The position numbers were made by a program, and so were the translations under genes. DNA of 64,000 bases, taken from contig JAZHRO010000002.1 of assembly GCA_037157565.1 (NCBI GenBank), forward strand, positions 37,964,501 to 38,028,500, in the 5' to 3' direction. Below the pieces are notes generated by a model that did no database searches, had not been told where the DNA came from, and was given only the letters and a program-made list of their open reading frames with translations. Positions 1 through 11,525 of the stretch are shown one piece after another; position 1 is the first letter of the stretch, and every line of letters begins with the position of its first letter. Origin of the DNA: Thalassia testudinum (taxonomy: Eukaryota; Streptophyta; Magnoliopsida; Alismatales; Hydrocharitaceae).

Positions 1-797
1 CTCCTAAGAATGTGAATAATACACCGATCATACTAGGGAGACCCTTTCTGGCCATTACTAGGGCCAAAATCAATTGTAAGGAGGGCCAAATTGAATTAAA
101 ATTTGGGAGCAAGACACTAAAGATCGACATCTTTAAGGCCCAACAAGGAATCAATTGCGGAGTGATAGAACAAATTTGCGATATTGAAGCTGTGGTTGAT
201 GACTTTATCGAGGAAAAACCAACTATTTCCGATCAACCACAAGAGAATCAAAACCCGCAATTAGAGGAGCGCAAGCTCAACCTAGACACACCCATAGCTC
301 TTTCCTTTGCTCCCAACACCCATCCTGAACTACCCTCTGCTGCTGAAAACCCGGGTTTGGAATTAAAGCCTCTTTCCGATCATCTCAAGTACATATTTTT
401 GGGTTCCAATCAGACGTTTCCTGTGATTATCAACTCTCGACTCACACCTGATCAGGAAACACGCCTGATTTCTGTTCTCCAGCAACATCGAAGAGCCATT
501 GGATGGACTCTCGACGATCTCACTAGTATCAACCCCTCATACTGCACACATCACATTTACACTAAAGAGGGCTCACGACCATCCCGTGAAATGCAGAGAC
601 GCTTGAATCCTAATCTGCAGGATGTCGTGAAAAAGGAGATTATCAAGTGGTTAGATGCAAGGATCATCTACCCAATCTCCAACAGTCGGTGGGTGAGACT
701 AATCCAAGTTGTGCCTAAAAAGGCAGGGCTCACAATCATCACGACTGAAACCAAGGAAACCATACCGACCCATATAGCAAACTCGTGGAGAGTCTAA
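1..797 (+). pseudogene. Element A pol part 1: protease C-terminus and RT N-terminus
   Basis: This is the start of the visible pol fragment, open in one frame up to the stop at 795-797. The first ~55 residues (TPIILGRPFL, then the ILxAQQGINC-like end) match the end of the aspartic protease domain of element C in this window. A low-complexity acidic linker follows, then the RT N-terminus with the conserved tract ending in VVPKKAG. The catalytic Asp of the protease lies left of the window. Reading is lost at about 795, where a single-base deletion in the conserved first RT block shifts the frame. The RT continues directly downstream in another frame, so this is one broken gene, not a separate small protein. 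Confidence 0.88.
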
Positions 798-2184
798 TTG
801 ATCACAGAAGATTCAATTCCTCCACGAAGAAGGATCATTTCCCACTACCATTCATTGATCAGATTCTCGAGAAACTAGAGGGAAATCGATTCTTCTACTT
901 TTTGGACGGGTACTCCGGTTACAATTAGGTCGCAATCCATCCGAGGACCAAGAGAAGACCACCTTCACCTGCCCCTTTGGAACATACGCGTTCCGAAGGA
1001 TGCCGTTTGGTCTCTGCAATACACTCGCTACTTTTCAGCGGTGCATGCTTACCATATTCACAGATATGGTAGGTGAATACCATGAAGTCTTCATGGATGA
1101 CTTCTCGGTATTTGGTGAATCATTTGACGATTGCCTCTAGCGCTTTATCCAGATCCTCAGGCGATGCATCGAAGTGAACTTGGTTCTTTCCGGGGAAAAG
1201 AGCCACTTCATGGTACCTGAGGGAATTGTCCTGGGACATCTTATCTCGGAAAAGGGCATCCAGGTTGATCGAGCCAAGGTGAATCTGAATTCCAAACTCC
1301 CTATGCCTAGCTCAGTCAAAGACATCCGATCCTTCCTAGGGCACGTCAGTTTTTACCGTCGATTCATTCCTGATTTCTCAAAAATCGTGCACCCCTTGAC
1401 TAATCTTCTATCTAAGGATGTCCCCTTTGAAATATCCAAGGAGTACACTCAGGCATTTGAGATCCTACGTGATCGAGTGACCCAAGTGCCTATCCTGCAG
1501 TCCCCTGATTGGTCTCAACCCTTTGAGATCATGTGCGATACATCTGATTGTGCTGTAGGAGCGGTACTTGGGCAGAAAATAGACGGGAAACCCGTGGTCA
1601 TCTACTATGATAGTAAGACACTTGACGAGACTCTGTGTAACTACACAGTTACTGAGAAAGAGCTTCTAGCCGTAGTATTTGCCTTGGAAAAGTTCAGATT
1701 GTATCTTTTGGGTTCTCGTGTTATCATTTACTCAGATCACACTACTGTAAGGCATCTCCTTGCGAAGAAGGATGCGAAACCTCGACTAATCAGCTGGATC
1801 TTGCTGTTGCAAGAATTTGACCTCGAGATTCGCGATAAGGCGAGAAAACAGAATGTGGTAGCTAATCACTTATCCCGCCTTCCTTCCGACATTATCGACC
1901 GTTCCGGACCCATTACTGAGCATTTTCCCGATGAGCACTTCCTGACTATCAATGCAGGACTTCTATGGATTGCTGATCTAGCAAACTACTTGGCATCACA
2001 TCAGATCCCGTCCGATTGGCCAAAATACAAGAAGGACAAATTACTTTCCGATGCCAGGTACTACTTTTGGGAAGACCCGTATCTCTTCTGCATTGGTGCT
2101 GATCAAATCATCCGACAATGTGTTCCGGAAGTGGAAATACAAGACATTTTGTCCTTCTGCCATGACCAGGCCTGCGGTGGAACT
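798..2184 (+). pseudogene. Element A pol part 2: reverse transcriptase core and RNase H
   Basis: RT continues after the frameshift, with a stop at 926-928 and a second one-base deletion at about 942. The catalytic FMDD box is at 1090-1101 and looks intact. Another stop (TAG, 1138-1140) follows; element C has a CAG codon at this place. From about 1174 the frame is open through the RT thumb, the connection domain and an RNase H domain (DTSDCAVGAVLG near 1535, the DH of YSDHTT near 1735). The FMDDFSVFG wording of the catalytic region is typical of the Athila lineage. At least two stops and two frameshifts make it non-functional. It lies in order between the protease and integrase pieces. Confidence 0.9.
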
Positions 2185-3388
2185 TCTCTGGTCATAAAAC
2201 CGCAGCAAAAGTCCTCCAGTGTGACTTCTACTAGCCAACGATCTTCAAAGAGGCATACAATCACTGTAAGGCATGCACTCGTTGCCAGACCTTAGGCAAC
2301 ATGAGCCGCCACAATATGATCCCTTGCAGCCGATTCTCATATGCAAAATCTTTGATATCTAGGGGATTGATTTTATGGGACCCTTCGCTGTTTCGGACGG
2401 CTTCGAATACATTTTTCTCGCTGTTGACTACATGTCCAAATGGATCAAAGCCATTCTGACCTGAACCAACAATCATAAGGTGGTTATCAAATTCACTCAT
2501 CAGAACATCTTTTCTCGATTCAGGATTCCACGTGCCATAATCTTCGATGGAGGGACCCATTTCACAAATACTCAGTTCAGATCACCGATGACCAAGTATG
2601 GGGTGTCACATAGGATCTCGACTCCTTATCACCCCCAAACTAACGGTCTAGCTGAGTTATCAAATCAGGAGATCAAGAAAATCCTTCAGGTCATTGTTCG
2701 ACCTGACAGGAAAGATTGGTCATCCTGACTTTCGGAAGCTTTGTGGGCTTATAGGACCGTCCACAAAGCCCAATTAGGCATGTCTCCCTTCAGATTGGTG
2801 TACGGGAAGGCATGTCACCTCCTTGTTGAATTGGAGCACAAAGCCTATTGGGCAGTACAGAACTGCAATCTCGATCTTTCTAAGGCAAGAACCCATAGAA
2901 AGCTTCAAATGAGCGAGATCAATGAACTATGCCATGATGCGTATGAGAACTCACGAATTTACAAAGAGCGGGTTAAGGCTTTTCACGACAAGCACATATC
3001 TAGAAAGATCTTTTTCCCTGGTCAGAAAGTCCTACTCTTTGACGCCAAACTCAAATTGTTTCTAGGAAAACTCGGATCAAAATGGATTGAACCATACCTT
3101 GTCCGACGAATCTTTGGAAATGGAGCTATCGAAATTAGTCAACTCAACCATAATTCAGAACCTTTTGTCGTGAACGGTCAGAGACTCAAACCGTTCATTG
3201 AACTCACCGATACAAATTTGGCTGAGGTGTCTTTTACCGATACAAATTCTCCCCGAGCTCATTGCGCCCGGCTAATGGCATTAAACTCAGCACTTAACGG
3301 AAGGCAACTCGTCATCTTGAAAAAGCCAAAATCCTTCCTGACACATCTTATGCTAAACTCATATTGCACTTTAGGGTTCATCCATTAG
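2185..3388 (+). pseudogene. Element A pol part 3: integrase
   Basis: The zinc-binding HHCC region (about 2150-2300) is split by a frameshift near 2185. The frame then carries the catalytic core: first Asp in GIDFMGPF (about 2366-2390), second Asp in FDGGTHF (about 2541), and the Glu in SNQEIKK (about 2660). The core is interrupted by in-frame stops at 2360-2362, 2462-2464 and 2726-2728, the last two readable as CGA to TGA changes. The C-terminal part (2741-3388) is open and includes [22 protein letters not shown] and a degenerate GPY/F-like block (EPYLV). Integrase would insert the cDNA; this copy cannot. The end at 3388 runs slightly past the homologous end in element C. Confidence 0.9.
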
Positions 3389-4867
3389 AACAGCCGACTC
3401 CACCTCTGGTACCCATACTCGAGCTTGAAATCATCTGCAACAGTCACCCCAACCCACCCACCCAACACCTGTTCTAATGAATGGTCTAAGCTGAACAAAA
3501 ACCCACCTAATTTACAATGAGGGCATTGCAAATCATAGGCATAAGGGAGTATTAAAGTGCAAAACGCCGTGAAAATTACTTCACAAGAAAGGATTTTATC
3601 AAAAAAATCACATATTCCAAAAAATCAAAAAAATAAAAAGTTGAAAAAGAGCAAAAATAGGAGAGGGGAGGAAATTTTGAATGGATTGCATATCATTTTT
3701 GAGGAGAAAAAGGGGAGGAGATAAAAATGTCAAAAAGGAGCACAATTTGACAAGAAAAGAAAAAGAGGTAGTCATTAGTAAAAGATTAAGGAATTGACTT
3801 AGTTCTAAGACCAATCAAAAGAAAGAAAATGAAAGGCAAAAAGTGCTAAGAAAACAAAAAAACGATTAGTAGGAACGTTGATCTTAGGCCTCTTGGGCTG
3901 CAATCTTAGGCTTAAAAATTTAAGTACCTGCTAAGATCTGGATAGTCCTCAAGAGGTTGGGGAAAATGTGAAGCTTAAGTATAAGGTCTAAGGTTTGGGA
4001 TTATTCGACCTCGTTAACTAACCTCTGGTTTGCAGAACTCGATAACCTAAGCACCCCAATCCACACACAGTCTGGTTTAGTGCACCTAAGTATCAAAATC
4101 ACACAAATACGTTAAATCTATTCTGAAAAAAGGTTACCTAGATTAGGAGCGGCTGATCAACAGAAGTTGATTTGGACGAGTTCCCAACACGGAGAGGCAA
4201 GAAATTTCCCTCGAAGATACACAATAACATATCGTCTCCTTAGTGCTTGTCTCCTATGATATCTAAATATCCTACCGGGGGCATGTAAGCATCTTGTGTT
4301 GGTTCAGATGCCATGGGCAGCATTATCTCGAAATGTCGATTACCAGAATCAAGATTTAGCAACAGAATGCCATGGGCAAGATTATCTCAAAATCTCGAAA
4401 GCCAGGGTTCTGGTGGTTGCCATGGGCGATGCTATTTCGAAGCATCGATTGCCATGGTGGAAACTAGGAATCCGATACAGACCGTGTTGTAAAGCTAATC
4501 TGAAGTTAGAAATAAAAAGAAAAGAGAGAGAAAACTCTCCAAAAATAAAGAAAAATTCCTCTATCTCTCTCTAACAAAAACACGCTGCAAACTGAACTTA
4601 AGCTAAAACATGTTACAAGCACGGATGATTTAACCACCGAGTTCAACAAACCTTAGGTTAGTTCCTGTGGGCCTTAGAAACCTTCGCGGCGGATTGAGGC
4701 TAAAGCTAATCAGGTCTAGATCTTGGTTGGTACTTGAGTACCTCTAGGCCTACTATCGGCATTCTAACCTAATCCACAAAAGAAAGCACACATCAAAGGT
4801 TTAAGCATCAAAAGTTATATGGTCTAGAATCCAAAGTTAATACCTTGAAATTTTGCTAAGGGACTAG
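3389..4867 (+). other. Element A 3' non-coding tail between pol and LTR
   Basis: No supported gene. The stretch has a purine-rich part (about 3600-3880) followed by a block repeated at four other places in the window: 23145-24073 (+), 41400-42514 (+), and inverted at 11506-12560 and 28738-29748. Athila elements usually carry a long region here, sometimes with an env-like ORF. I see no transmembrane or env-like reading frame. It holds the GCCATGGG cluster listed separately. Confidence 0.75.
4310..4457 (+). repeat. GCCATGG cluster in the Athila-like 3' tail
   Basis: GCCATGG occurs at 4310, 4369, 4419 and 4451. The copies are followed by related text (ATTATCTCGAAAT or variants, then CGATT or CGAAAG). 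The same cluster is present at 23463-23610 and 41891-42040, and inverted at about 11965-12110 and 29205-29340. It is therefore a conserved feature of the tail in every copy. Confidence 0.7.
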
Positions 4868-4888
4868 TAAAAGCTAGGCATCGGGGTA
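4868..4888 (+). promoter_or_regulatory. Polypurine tract of element A
   Basis: The A/G-rich stretch AAAAGCTAGGCATCGGGG ends two bases before the LTR start TGATGG. The same arrangement precedes the LTRs at 24074 and 42515 and, inverted, follows those ending at 11505 and 28737. It would prime plus-strand synthesis. Confidence 0.75.
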
Positions 4889-6042
4889 TGATGGGAATAC
4901 CATCATGAGCCATAACTAGCTCATTTTGATCATATTAAGTTAGTTAATACTCCTACATAACTGCCAGAGAGTCATAAGTCACTGCATAATCATTCTGAGA
5001 GAAAAATAAGAAACTAGGGTTAAAACTATAATTTTACAAGCATATCATGAATGCAGTACAACCACGGGTTTTCTCAAAGGTTGAATGAAGGTCAAATGGT
5101 CTTAGAAAGCTAATAAGTGGGTTAAAACAATCAGAAAAGGGTTTGCACGTAAAAATTGAGAATTAAATGACTTTTTGAAATCCTAAAAACAGACCCACTT
5201 AATTAACTAAGGTTCTGATCAGTATAAAATTCACCTAAATATTCTAAAATTCATAGAAAAATATTCTCTAAGGTTTGAAACCTTCAATTTGACCATTAGA
5301 ACCCGTTTTAACCAAGAACAAAGTCATAAATAGACATTTGCCCTAATTTCAATTTTTACATAAATTACCCAGTCAAACGTAGTAAAAACCAAAAGCCAAC
5401 TTCACCATTGCATTTCTTAGGTCCAAATTAGGTTTTTAGCAAAATTTGAACCCAAGATGAGTTTGTCTTCACCTAATTTGCAACTTAGTCCTATCTGATT
5501 ACATTTCTGCCCTTAACTTTCAAAATCTTTTCAAACAGAACCCTAACTTTGTCATCGTTCTCACAAAAAGGTCCCTGGCTCCATTAAACCTATTCCTACT
5601 TGCTTCGGCAACCTTAATTTGGAAAGAACTCCCTAATTTCTTGACGAATCCCTTTCAAATTTGAAAGGGAAGTTAATCAAGAAATCCCCTTCCTTTTAAA
5701 CCCAATCCCACGCTCTAAAACTTACCCAATCTCTCATGCGAACACATGAGATTTGGGTCTCAAGGGATTTCCCAATCGAGAACGCCTTCCAAGCTTGGGA
5801 AGCTTACTTCCCAAGCTCTAATCGCCCTCTGATGACCTATAAAAGAAAGTCCAGACCAGGTTGAACACCCTACGCTCGAAATCGGCCAAGATTCCCCCTC
5901 AATTCTTCTCTTTCTCTCTCTCGGCCGAAAGCTCCTCGACGTCTGGCGAGCCCCTCTGTTCATCTTCTTCCTCTGTTTGCAATACCAGTAGTGGAGATAC
6001 CCTTCTTGATTCTTCCCGCGTCGAGCCGTACCAGCCGACGCC
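4889..6042 (+). repeat. Element A 3' LTR, first piece
   Basis: Begins TGATGGGAATACCATCATG right after the polypurine tract and aligns, inverted, with element B's LTR (compare 18960-19006). A TATA box lies about 950 bp in, the same offset as in LTRs D and E. It is interrupted at 6042/6043 by element B; the 5 bp before B (ACGCC, 6038-6042) match ATGCC at 19007-19011 with one C to T difference. Confidence 0.85.
5838..5845 (+). promoter_or_regulatory. TATA box of LTR A
   Basis: TATAAAAG, 949 bp from the LTR start. The matching positions in LTR D (24981) and LTR E (50758) also hold TATA boxes, which supports it as the element promoter. Confidence 0.65.
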
Positions 6043-8733
6043 TGTTAATCGTGCTAAATCAGGTTTTAAAAGTATTACATTGTAGTACAGCCGAAATAGT
6101 ATTAAAAAAATATATAATTTTATTACTCAAATATATTCCAAGCTCAAACAAAGGGAGCAAATGAAATTCACACACTAATCTCAACAATAAATGCAAATTA
6201 AACACATAATACTACTCAAAATCTAATTAGGAATGTAGAGCGTGAGTATATGAAGAGTAAAAAGAAATTTAGATAAAATAATGGAGAGCATATGAAAATC
6301 AGACGTCTGATTTTGCAACCAGACCTCTTAAATGACTTGTGCTACAGTCCCTTTCTTCTTCTGATTTCTCTTATTCTTCTTCTTCACTTCTTTTTCTCTT
6401 AGCTTTTCGTCCTCTTCCTTTCTTCTTCTTCAGCTTCTGTCTTTGGCTTCTTCTTCTTCTCCTCTCTTCTGCCTTGGCTTCCTTCTTCTTTCTCTGTATT
6501 TGGCCTTCTCTTCCTCTGAGGTCCTTCTCTTTCTCTTCTTCTCTTCTTCTTCCTAACCTCCTCTTCTTCCTTTGAATTGGCTAAGTGTTGGAGCAATCTC
6601 TTCATAGCAAAACCCCCTAACCCCGCACAGCTCTCCTCTCTCCTCTCTTTTCTATTTTAGTCTCGCTCTCCCAGAGCCTTTAGCTGGTTGGGTAATCGGA
6701 CCTAACGCAGACCCGGGTCCAGGCTCACCGACGTGTGTTGTAAGCGAGGAGTGTAAGGTCAGGTCGGGTAATCGGATCGACCAGGTCTATGTATTAGGTG
6801 TTGCGGACGAGTTCGGTGAAGGGGGGAGGACCTCACCCTCAGTGTTGGAGGCAAAGAGCCTACAACACTTTTTCAATTTATGCGTATGAAGGCACCTTTC
6901 CACTTTCGAGGTAGGACTAAATGTCCCACCTTCCTTTTGTGCATCGCAGCAGCAGGGTGTTGGCCAAGTTGAAGGGGCTGTGACTGCTGGAGCCTTTGCT
7001 TGAGGGCTTGGACACCTGCGCGCCTTAAGTCCGCACAGCCTGGGACATCCCCTGGAGCATAGTAGGATCTGGAGCAACAGCAGCAAGTTCGAAGCTTTGG
7101 CAACAATGGCGGCCGTCGTCCTACTACCTAAAATCAAAAGAACGGCCTTTCAGCCACGTCAAATCATTTAGGGAGCATCGCCGGAGCATGACGGATGTGA
7201 TGGGAGTGGTTTCATGGCGTGTGGGAGGATGTGGTGGCGTGGCTAGGGCACACTCTGTGCGTGTGAGTGGGTGCATTCGGTGAACTGTTTGGGTGAGTGG
7301 CGCGGTGAGTGGAGTAAGGGGAAGTGATCAGGGAGATGAGGCGGAGGTCGTAGGGTGGTCGGCAAGGTGGATGGAGGTGTGTAGCGACGGAAATACCTCG
7401 CCGGAGGTTTCGCCGGAGATGGAGGAGGTGAAGGTGTTCGGTGGCATCAGTGGTTGGTTTTGGGAAATAAAGAGAGGGGGAGAAAGTGTGAGAGAGAGGG
7501 AATCTAAGACCTACCTCTAAGGGACAAAAAGGACAGGAATCCTACGCCAGTATGGTTGTCGGACGTGGGGAAGACGAAGCCTCCGTAGATGAGGCGGCGG
7601 TGAAGACGGGGCAGGGGAGACATCGGCCGGTATTGCGTGACGCGGAAGACTGTGGTGGAGATAACCTAACCACTGGTATTGTGGTTGGGTGATGAGAGAG
7701 CTAGGGAGAAACCGTTGGAGCTTGTGGAGGGTTGTGGCCGGAGGGGGGAGAGGAATGTGTAGGAATCCGGCCCAATTTCAAGCTAAGGAGTTCGGTTTTG
7801 ATCTGGGGCTTCTTAAATAGGTTATTGGAGAGGGATTTGTGCTTGGAAGCTTGCTGGAGATGGAAGCTTCAAGAGACCTAAATCTCTCATGTGTTCGCAT
7901 GAGAGATTGGGAAGGAATCAATGCTTATGGACGAGTTCATATTGGAGGGATTTTCTCAGAGAATCTCCCTTCCAATTTTGGAGGGGATTCCCTGAGCAAT
8001 CAAGGAGAAATCTCCTTTCAAATCTTGCCGGAGTAGGATTCCTCCATGATAATGGCGAAGGGATCCACTTGTGAAGACGAAGAGAAAGCTAGGGGGCTAT
8101 TTGTAAGGGTTTTTGAAAGTTAGGGGTAGAAATGTAATCAGACAGGACCTTTTTGCAAACTAGGTCAAGAGGAGTTTCCCTTAGGTCCAAATTTTGGTAA
8201 AAACCTAATTTGGACCTAAGGAATCCAATGGTGAAGTTGGATTTTTGGTTTGACCACGTTTGACTGTGAAATTTATGCAAAAACCTAAATTAGGGTAAAT
8301 ATCTGTGTGAGATCCTATTTTAGGTCAAGATGGGTTCCAATGGCCAAATTGAAGGTACTAAACCCTAGAGAATATTTTTATATGATTTTTAGAGAATTTA
8401 GGTTAATTTTATCCTGACCAGAACCTTGGTTAATCAAGTGGGTCTGTTTCTAGGGTTTTAAGAAATCATTTAATTCACAGAACATACACAAACCCTTTTC
8501 TGTCAAATCCAACCTACTTGTTATCTTATTAAGACCATTTAACCTTTGTTTAACCCTTTAGAAAACCCGTGGTTGTACTGCATTGGTAAAATTACAATTT
8601 TACCCCTTGTTTCTTGTGTTTCTCTCAAAAAGGTTATGCAGTGAATTATGGACTTCAGTTGGTTATGTAAGAGCATTTATTCTCTTCATTGGGTCAAAAT
8701 GAGCTAGTTAGGACTCATGATGATGTTCCCATC
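6043..8733 (-). repeat. Element B 3' LTR (left), interrupted one base from its end by F1
   Basis: Starts TGTTAATCG and aligns with 16297-19006 along its length. It contains a CT-rich block (about 6345-6590) and, at 6301-6328, a two-unit AGACGTCT module whose second unit has decayed. The last base of the LTR is at 11505, after F1 and its duplicated CCATC. A TATA-like TTAAATAG (minus strand) near 7812 lies about 930 bp from the LTR start. Confidence 0.87.
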
Positions 8734-11499
8734 TGTTAAGACCCAAGACATCAAATGCTTTTTAAGACGTCTGGGAGTTGGTCTAAACTCCTGGTCAGAC
8801 GTCTGGAATTTAATTTTTGCGGCGTATGATTGCGAGTCTACGCGCGTAGACTGTGCCCGTCGACCTACAGGCGTTTCTCCTTTTCTTTTCTCTCTCCCCG
8901 ACGCCTTCAAATACTCTCTCCCCCTTCCCTTTCCCTCACCCACCACTCCACCGTCTCCTCCTTTTCTTCTAGTGTTTGCGTGAGAGTGAGAGAGCGAGGG
9001 CAGCAGCTGCTGCCGGGTGCGTGCGGGGAGGAGGAGGTGCAGCGAGGGGGAGAAGAGGTAGAGTGCGTGAGGAAGAGAGAGCGAGCTTGCCGGAGCAACC
9101 CAGGGCCGGCCGGCGAGCGCACAGCGGGAGCGGGGTGCTGGGGAAGTTACCTCGGTGCTGCTGCAGCTCAAGCAGCAGGCGGACGAGCGCGGCGCGGCCG
9201 TGCACAGCGGGAAGAAGGTGAGAAGGTTCTAATTCTGGGAAAGTTTCCCAGAATCAGACGTCTGGACCTACGTCCAGGCGACGCGAGAGATATCTGTAGT
9301 GAGATACAGACATCTGAAAGGTATGATATTACTTTTCTTCCTCCTTTTTGAGGATGCGACCATGCAGGCCGATCCGCCGAAGTTCTGAGACGTGTTGTGT
9401 TGAGGGGTGATACGTACGCGTGCAGGTTTCGTTTCGGGAAGGTGCAAGGACATGCCCTCCCACACAGATCAGACGTCTGGGCGCAGCACCAGACGACGGA
9501 GAGAGTCTCTAGACGTCCGGAGTGATAGTCGGACGTCTGGAACTATGTCCAGACGGTTCAGCGAGATCCTGGTCGTCTTAAGAACAGCTCAGAGTAAGGT
9601 ATGACCTGGACCATCTTTTAAGACGTTTGGAAGGTGTTCCAGATGTCTGATTGGGGTCAGAGTTGTCATTTTTGACCCGTTTAAGGTCTGTTCGAAGTCC
9701 GATTTCCGCGTTTAAAATTTCATTCTTCTCAGAATTAGTTCCTCTACTTGTTTAAAGTACTTGTATCCTGTTCTGAGTGGTTCCTTGTGTTTGATCCTTG
9801 TGTTAAAACCTCATTCTGTTGCGGATTTAGGGGTTGCGGAGGCACGTGGACCTGCCGATTATGCCCCCATTACTCTCGATTTTGCGGGTAGAGTGGCTTC
9901 CCTTAGTTAATTACAAACATTAAGGCTTATCTGAATTAAATGATAGATCCTAGGGTATGGCATGAATCCTAGGACCTGAAAAGTAGATTGAATGATAGAT
10001 CCTAGGGTGTGGTATGAATCCTAGGAACAGAAACACTAAAATGAATGTCTTGAATGCCTGAATTGCAGTCTCAGATAAATAGATAGAATAATGATAATTG
10101 CCTGTAATTTGATAACAGCTACCTGTGAAATGTAGAGTACTGTTGCTGGTAACTGCTACATGTAATTACTGTCGTTTGGAATCTAAATACGAGCTGCTTG
10201 TATATAAATTGGAAAGGAAAAGAAGTTTGAATGTTGGAAATACATACTATATGTGAATAAACCTGAAATGATGAAACCTAGTATGACTTGGCTTGAGGAA
10301 ACATGAGCACTAACCCTATGGGAAATTAGGAGTAGAACTCCTGAAAATAAATGGAATGGAACTGGAAAAGTAAAATGGGAAAGTGTGTTGTCTCTTGGGT
10401 ATGTGGTACCGAAGAGAGCACATATTACCTCTTAGTGTAGAGGGGAGCTTGCCGCCCTCAGGTCGAGACCGAGGTGTGTTTGGCCACTTTGCACCGACTT
10501 TCTGGCCCTCACGTACACCATACCAGGGAGAGCTGCTAGCGTAGGGAGAGAGCTAGCCACCCCACGAGGCCTGGGGTTCAGCTAGCCGTCCTACACCGAC
10601 TTGTTAGGCCCACTGGGAAAACCAGGGTAGTCAGGCGAGGGTGCGCGGACTATGGATGGGCAAGACCCCTGTTTGGTTACTGTGGAGGGGCTGGACCCCT
10701 GTTACTGAGAGGGCTCTGCCCTATAATGGTTCCGTGCTGTGCTTTGGGGTGCACCCATTAACGGAAACGACTGACCACGTTCCAGTGTGGGGTAGCTACC
10801 CGTGCGTTTATCGCACGTGCCGTAGTCATCGTTACGTCTATCAGTGACCTTGGGGTGGTTGACTGAGGGTAGGACCACCACAGGGTACTCTCCCGGCCAG
10901 GAGAGCACCACGTGCTACTTCTACTTTTCGGAAAAGACTGCAATCAAGATCGTTCCCACGAAGAACATTCGAGACCAATGGAAAGACCTGAGAAATAAAT
11001 CAAGAAAGTGTAAATAGAGAATAAAGAAAGAAATTAAAAACAACAGCTACTTGTCCACCTTTACTGTTTTTCCTAACTAGCCGGTTGCCACTCTACTCAG
11101 CGTTTCGCTGACGTGTCACATTTGTCACCTTTTTCAGGACCAGGTGTTGAGCAGCCAGAGCCTGCGATTGCGGAGGGTGCTGGGCCTAGTAGAGCCCAGT
11201 AGTTGTACTTTTGTACCGTTTTCTTTTCTGTAGTAGTGAGTATTTCCGTTTCACTTGTACTCTTTTATTGTAATCTTCATATTCTGCACTTGTTTATAGT
11301 TCTCTACTGTTGTGGTGGTATGTACTGTAGTAGTTCTTTCTTTACTGCTGTACTTTTGTTACTGTTAGTTACTTGCATTGTGAATGTAGTTTATTTTACT
11401 GCCTTTTGATTACCTTCTCGTTGGACGACTGGGTCTTGGGATCAGTCGAGTCGGTTCGATTCTCATGTCCTGTAGGGATTCGGGAACCGGGTCGTAACA
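8734..11499 (-). mobile_element. Solo LTR F1, probable chromovirus-type Ty3/gypsy
   Basis: A 2766-bp block starting TGTTAAGACCC and ending GGGTCGTAACA (imperfect inverted ends), flanked by CCATC at 8729-8733 and 11500-11504. It has no coding interior and no internal LTR pair, so it is a solo LTR. It matches F2 (20420-23144) and F3 (60632 on). Orientation is inferred from TATA-like sequences in F2 and F3 about 390 bp from the TGTTACGA end; in F1 that site has decayed. It holds AGACGTCT arrays (8765-8804, 9256-9648), a duplicated ~100-bp unit (about 10430-10610) and CACGTG at 10814 and 10909. TGTnAnGACCC ends resemble Del/Tekay LTRs, which is family knowledge, not proof. Confidence 0.82.
9256..9648. 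repeat. 20-bp-period AGACGTCT array in F1
   Basis: Octamers AGACGTCT or near variants start at 9256, 9276; 9288, 9308; 9471, 9491, 9511, 9531, 9551, 9571; and 9621, 9641. Neighbours within each group are exactly 20 bp apart. The ~12 bp between them are unrelated to each other. An upstream pair (8765, 8797) is 32 bp apart. Confidence 0.8.
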
Positions 11500-11505
11500 C
11501 CATCA

Positions 11506-11525
11506 TACCCCCATGCCTAGCTTTT
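11506..11525 (-). promoter_or_regulatory. Polypurine tract of element B
   Basis: Read on the minus strand, AAAAGCTAGGCATGGGGG sits immediately before the 3' LTR, in the same arrangement as in elements A, C and D. Confidence 0.72.

Noticed and set aside
3389..4867. Env-like ORF expected in some Athila elements
   Set aside because: No long frame, signal peptide or membrane segment is visible in any of the five tail copies.
8704..9351. Several overlapping open frames on both strands in F1
   Set aside because: GC-rich LTR sequence; frames run across the AGACGTCT array and the LTR boundary and have no domain.
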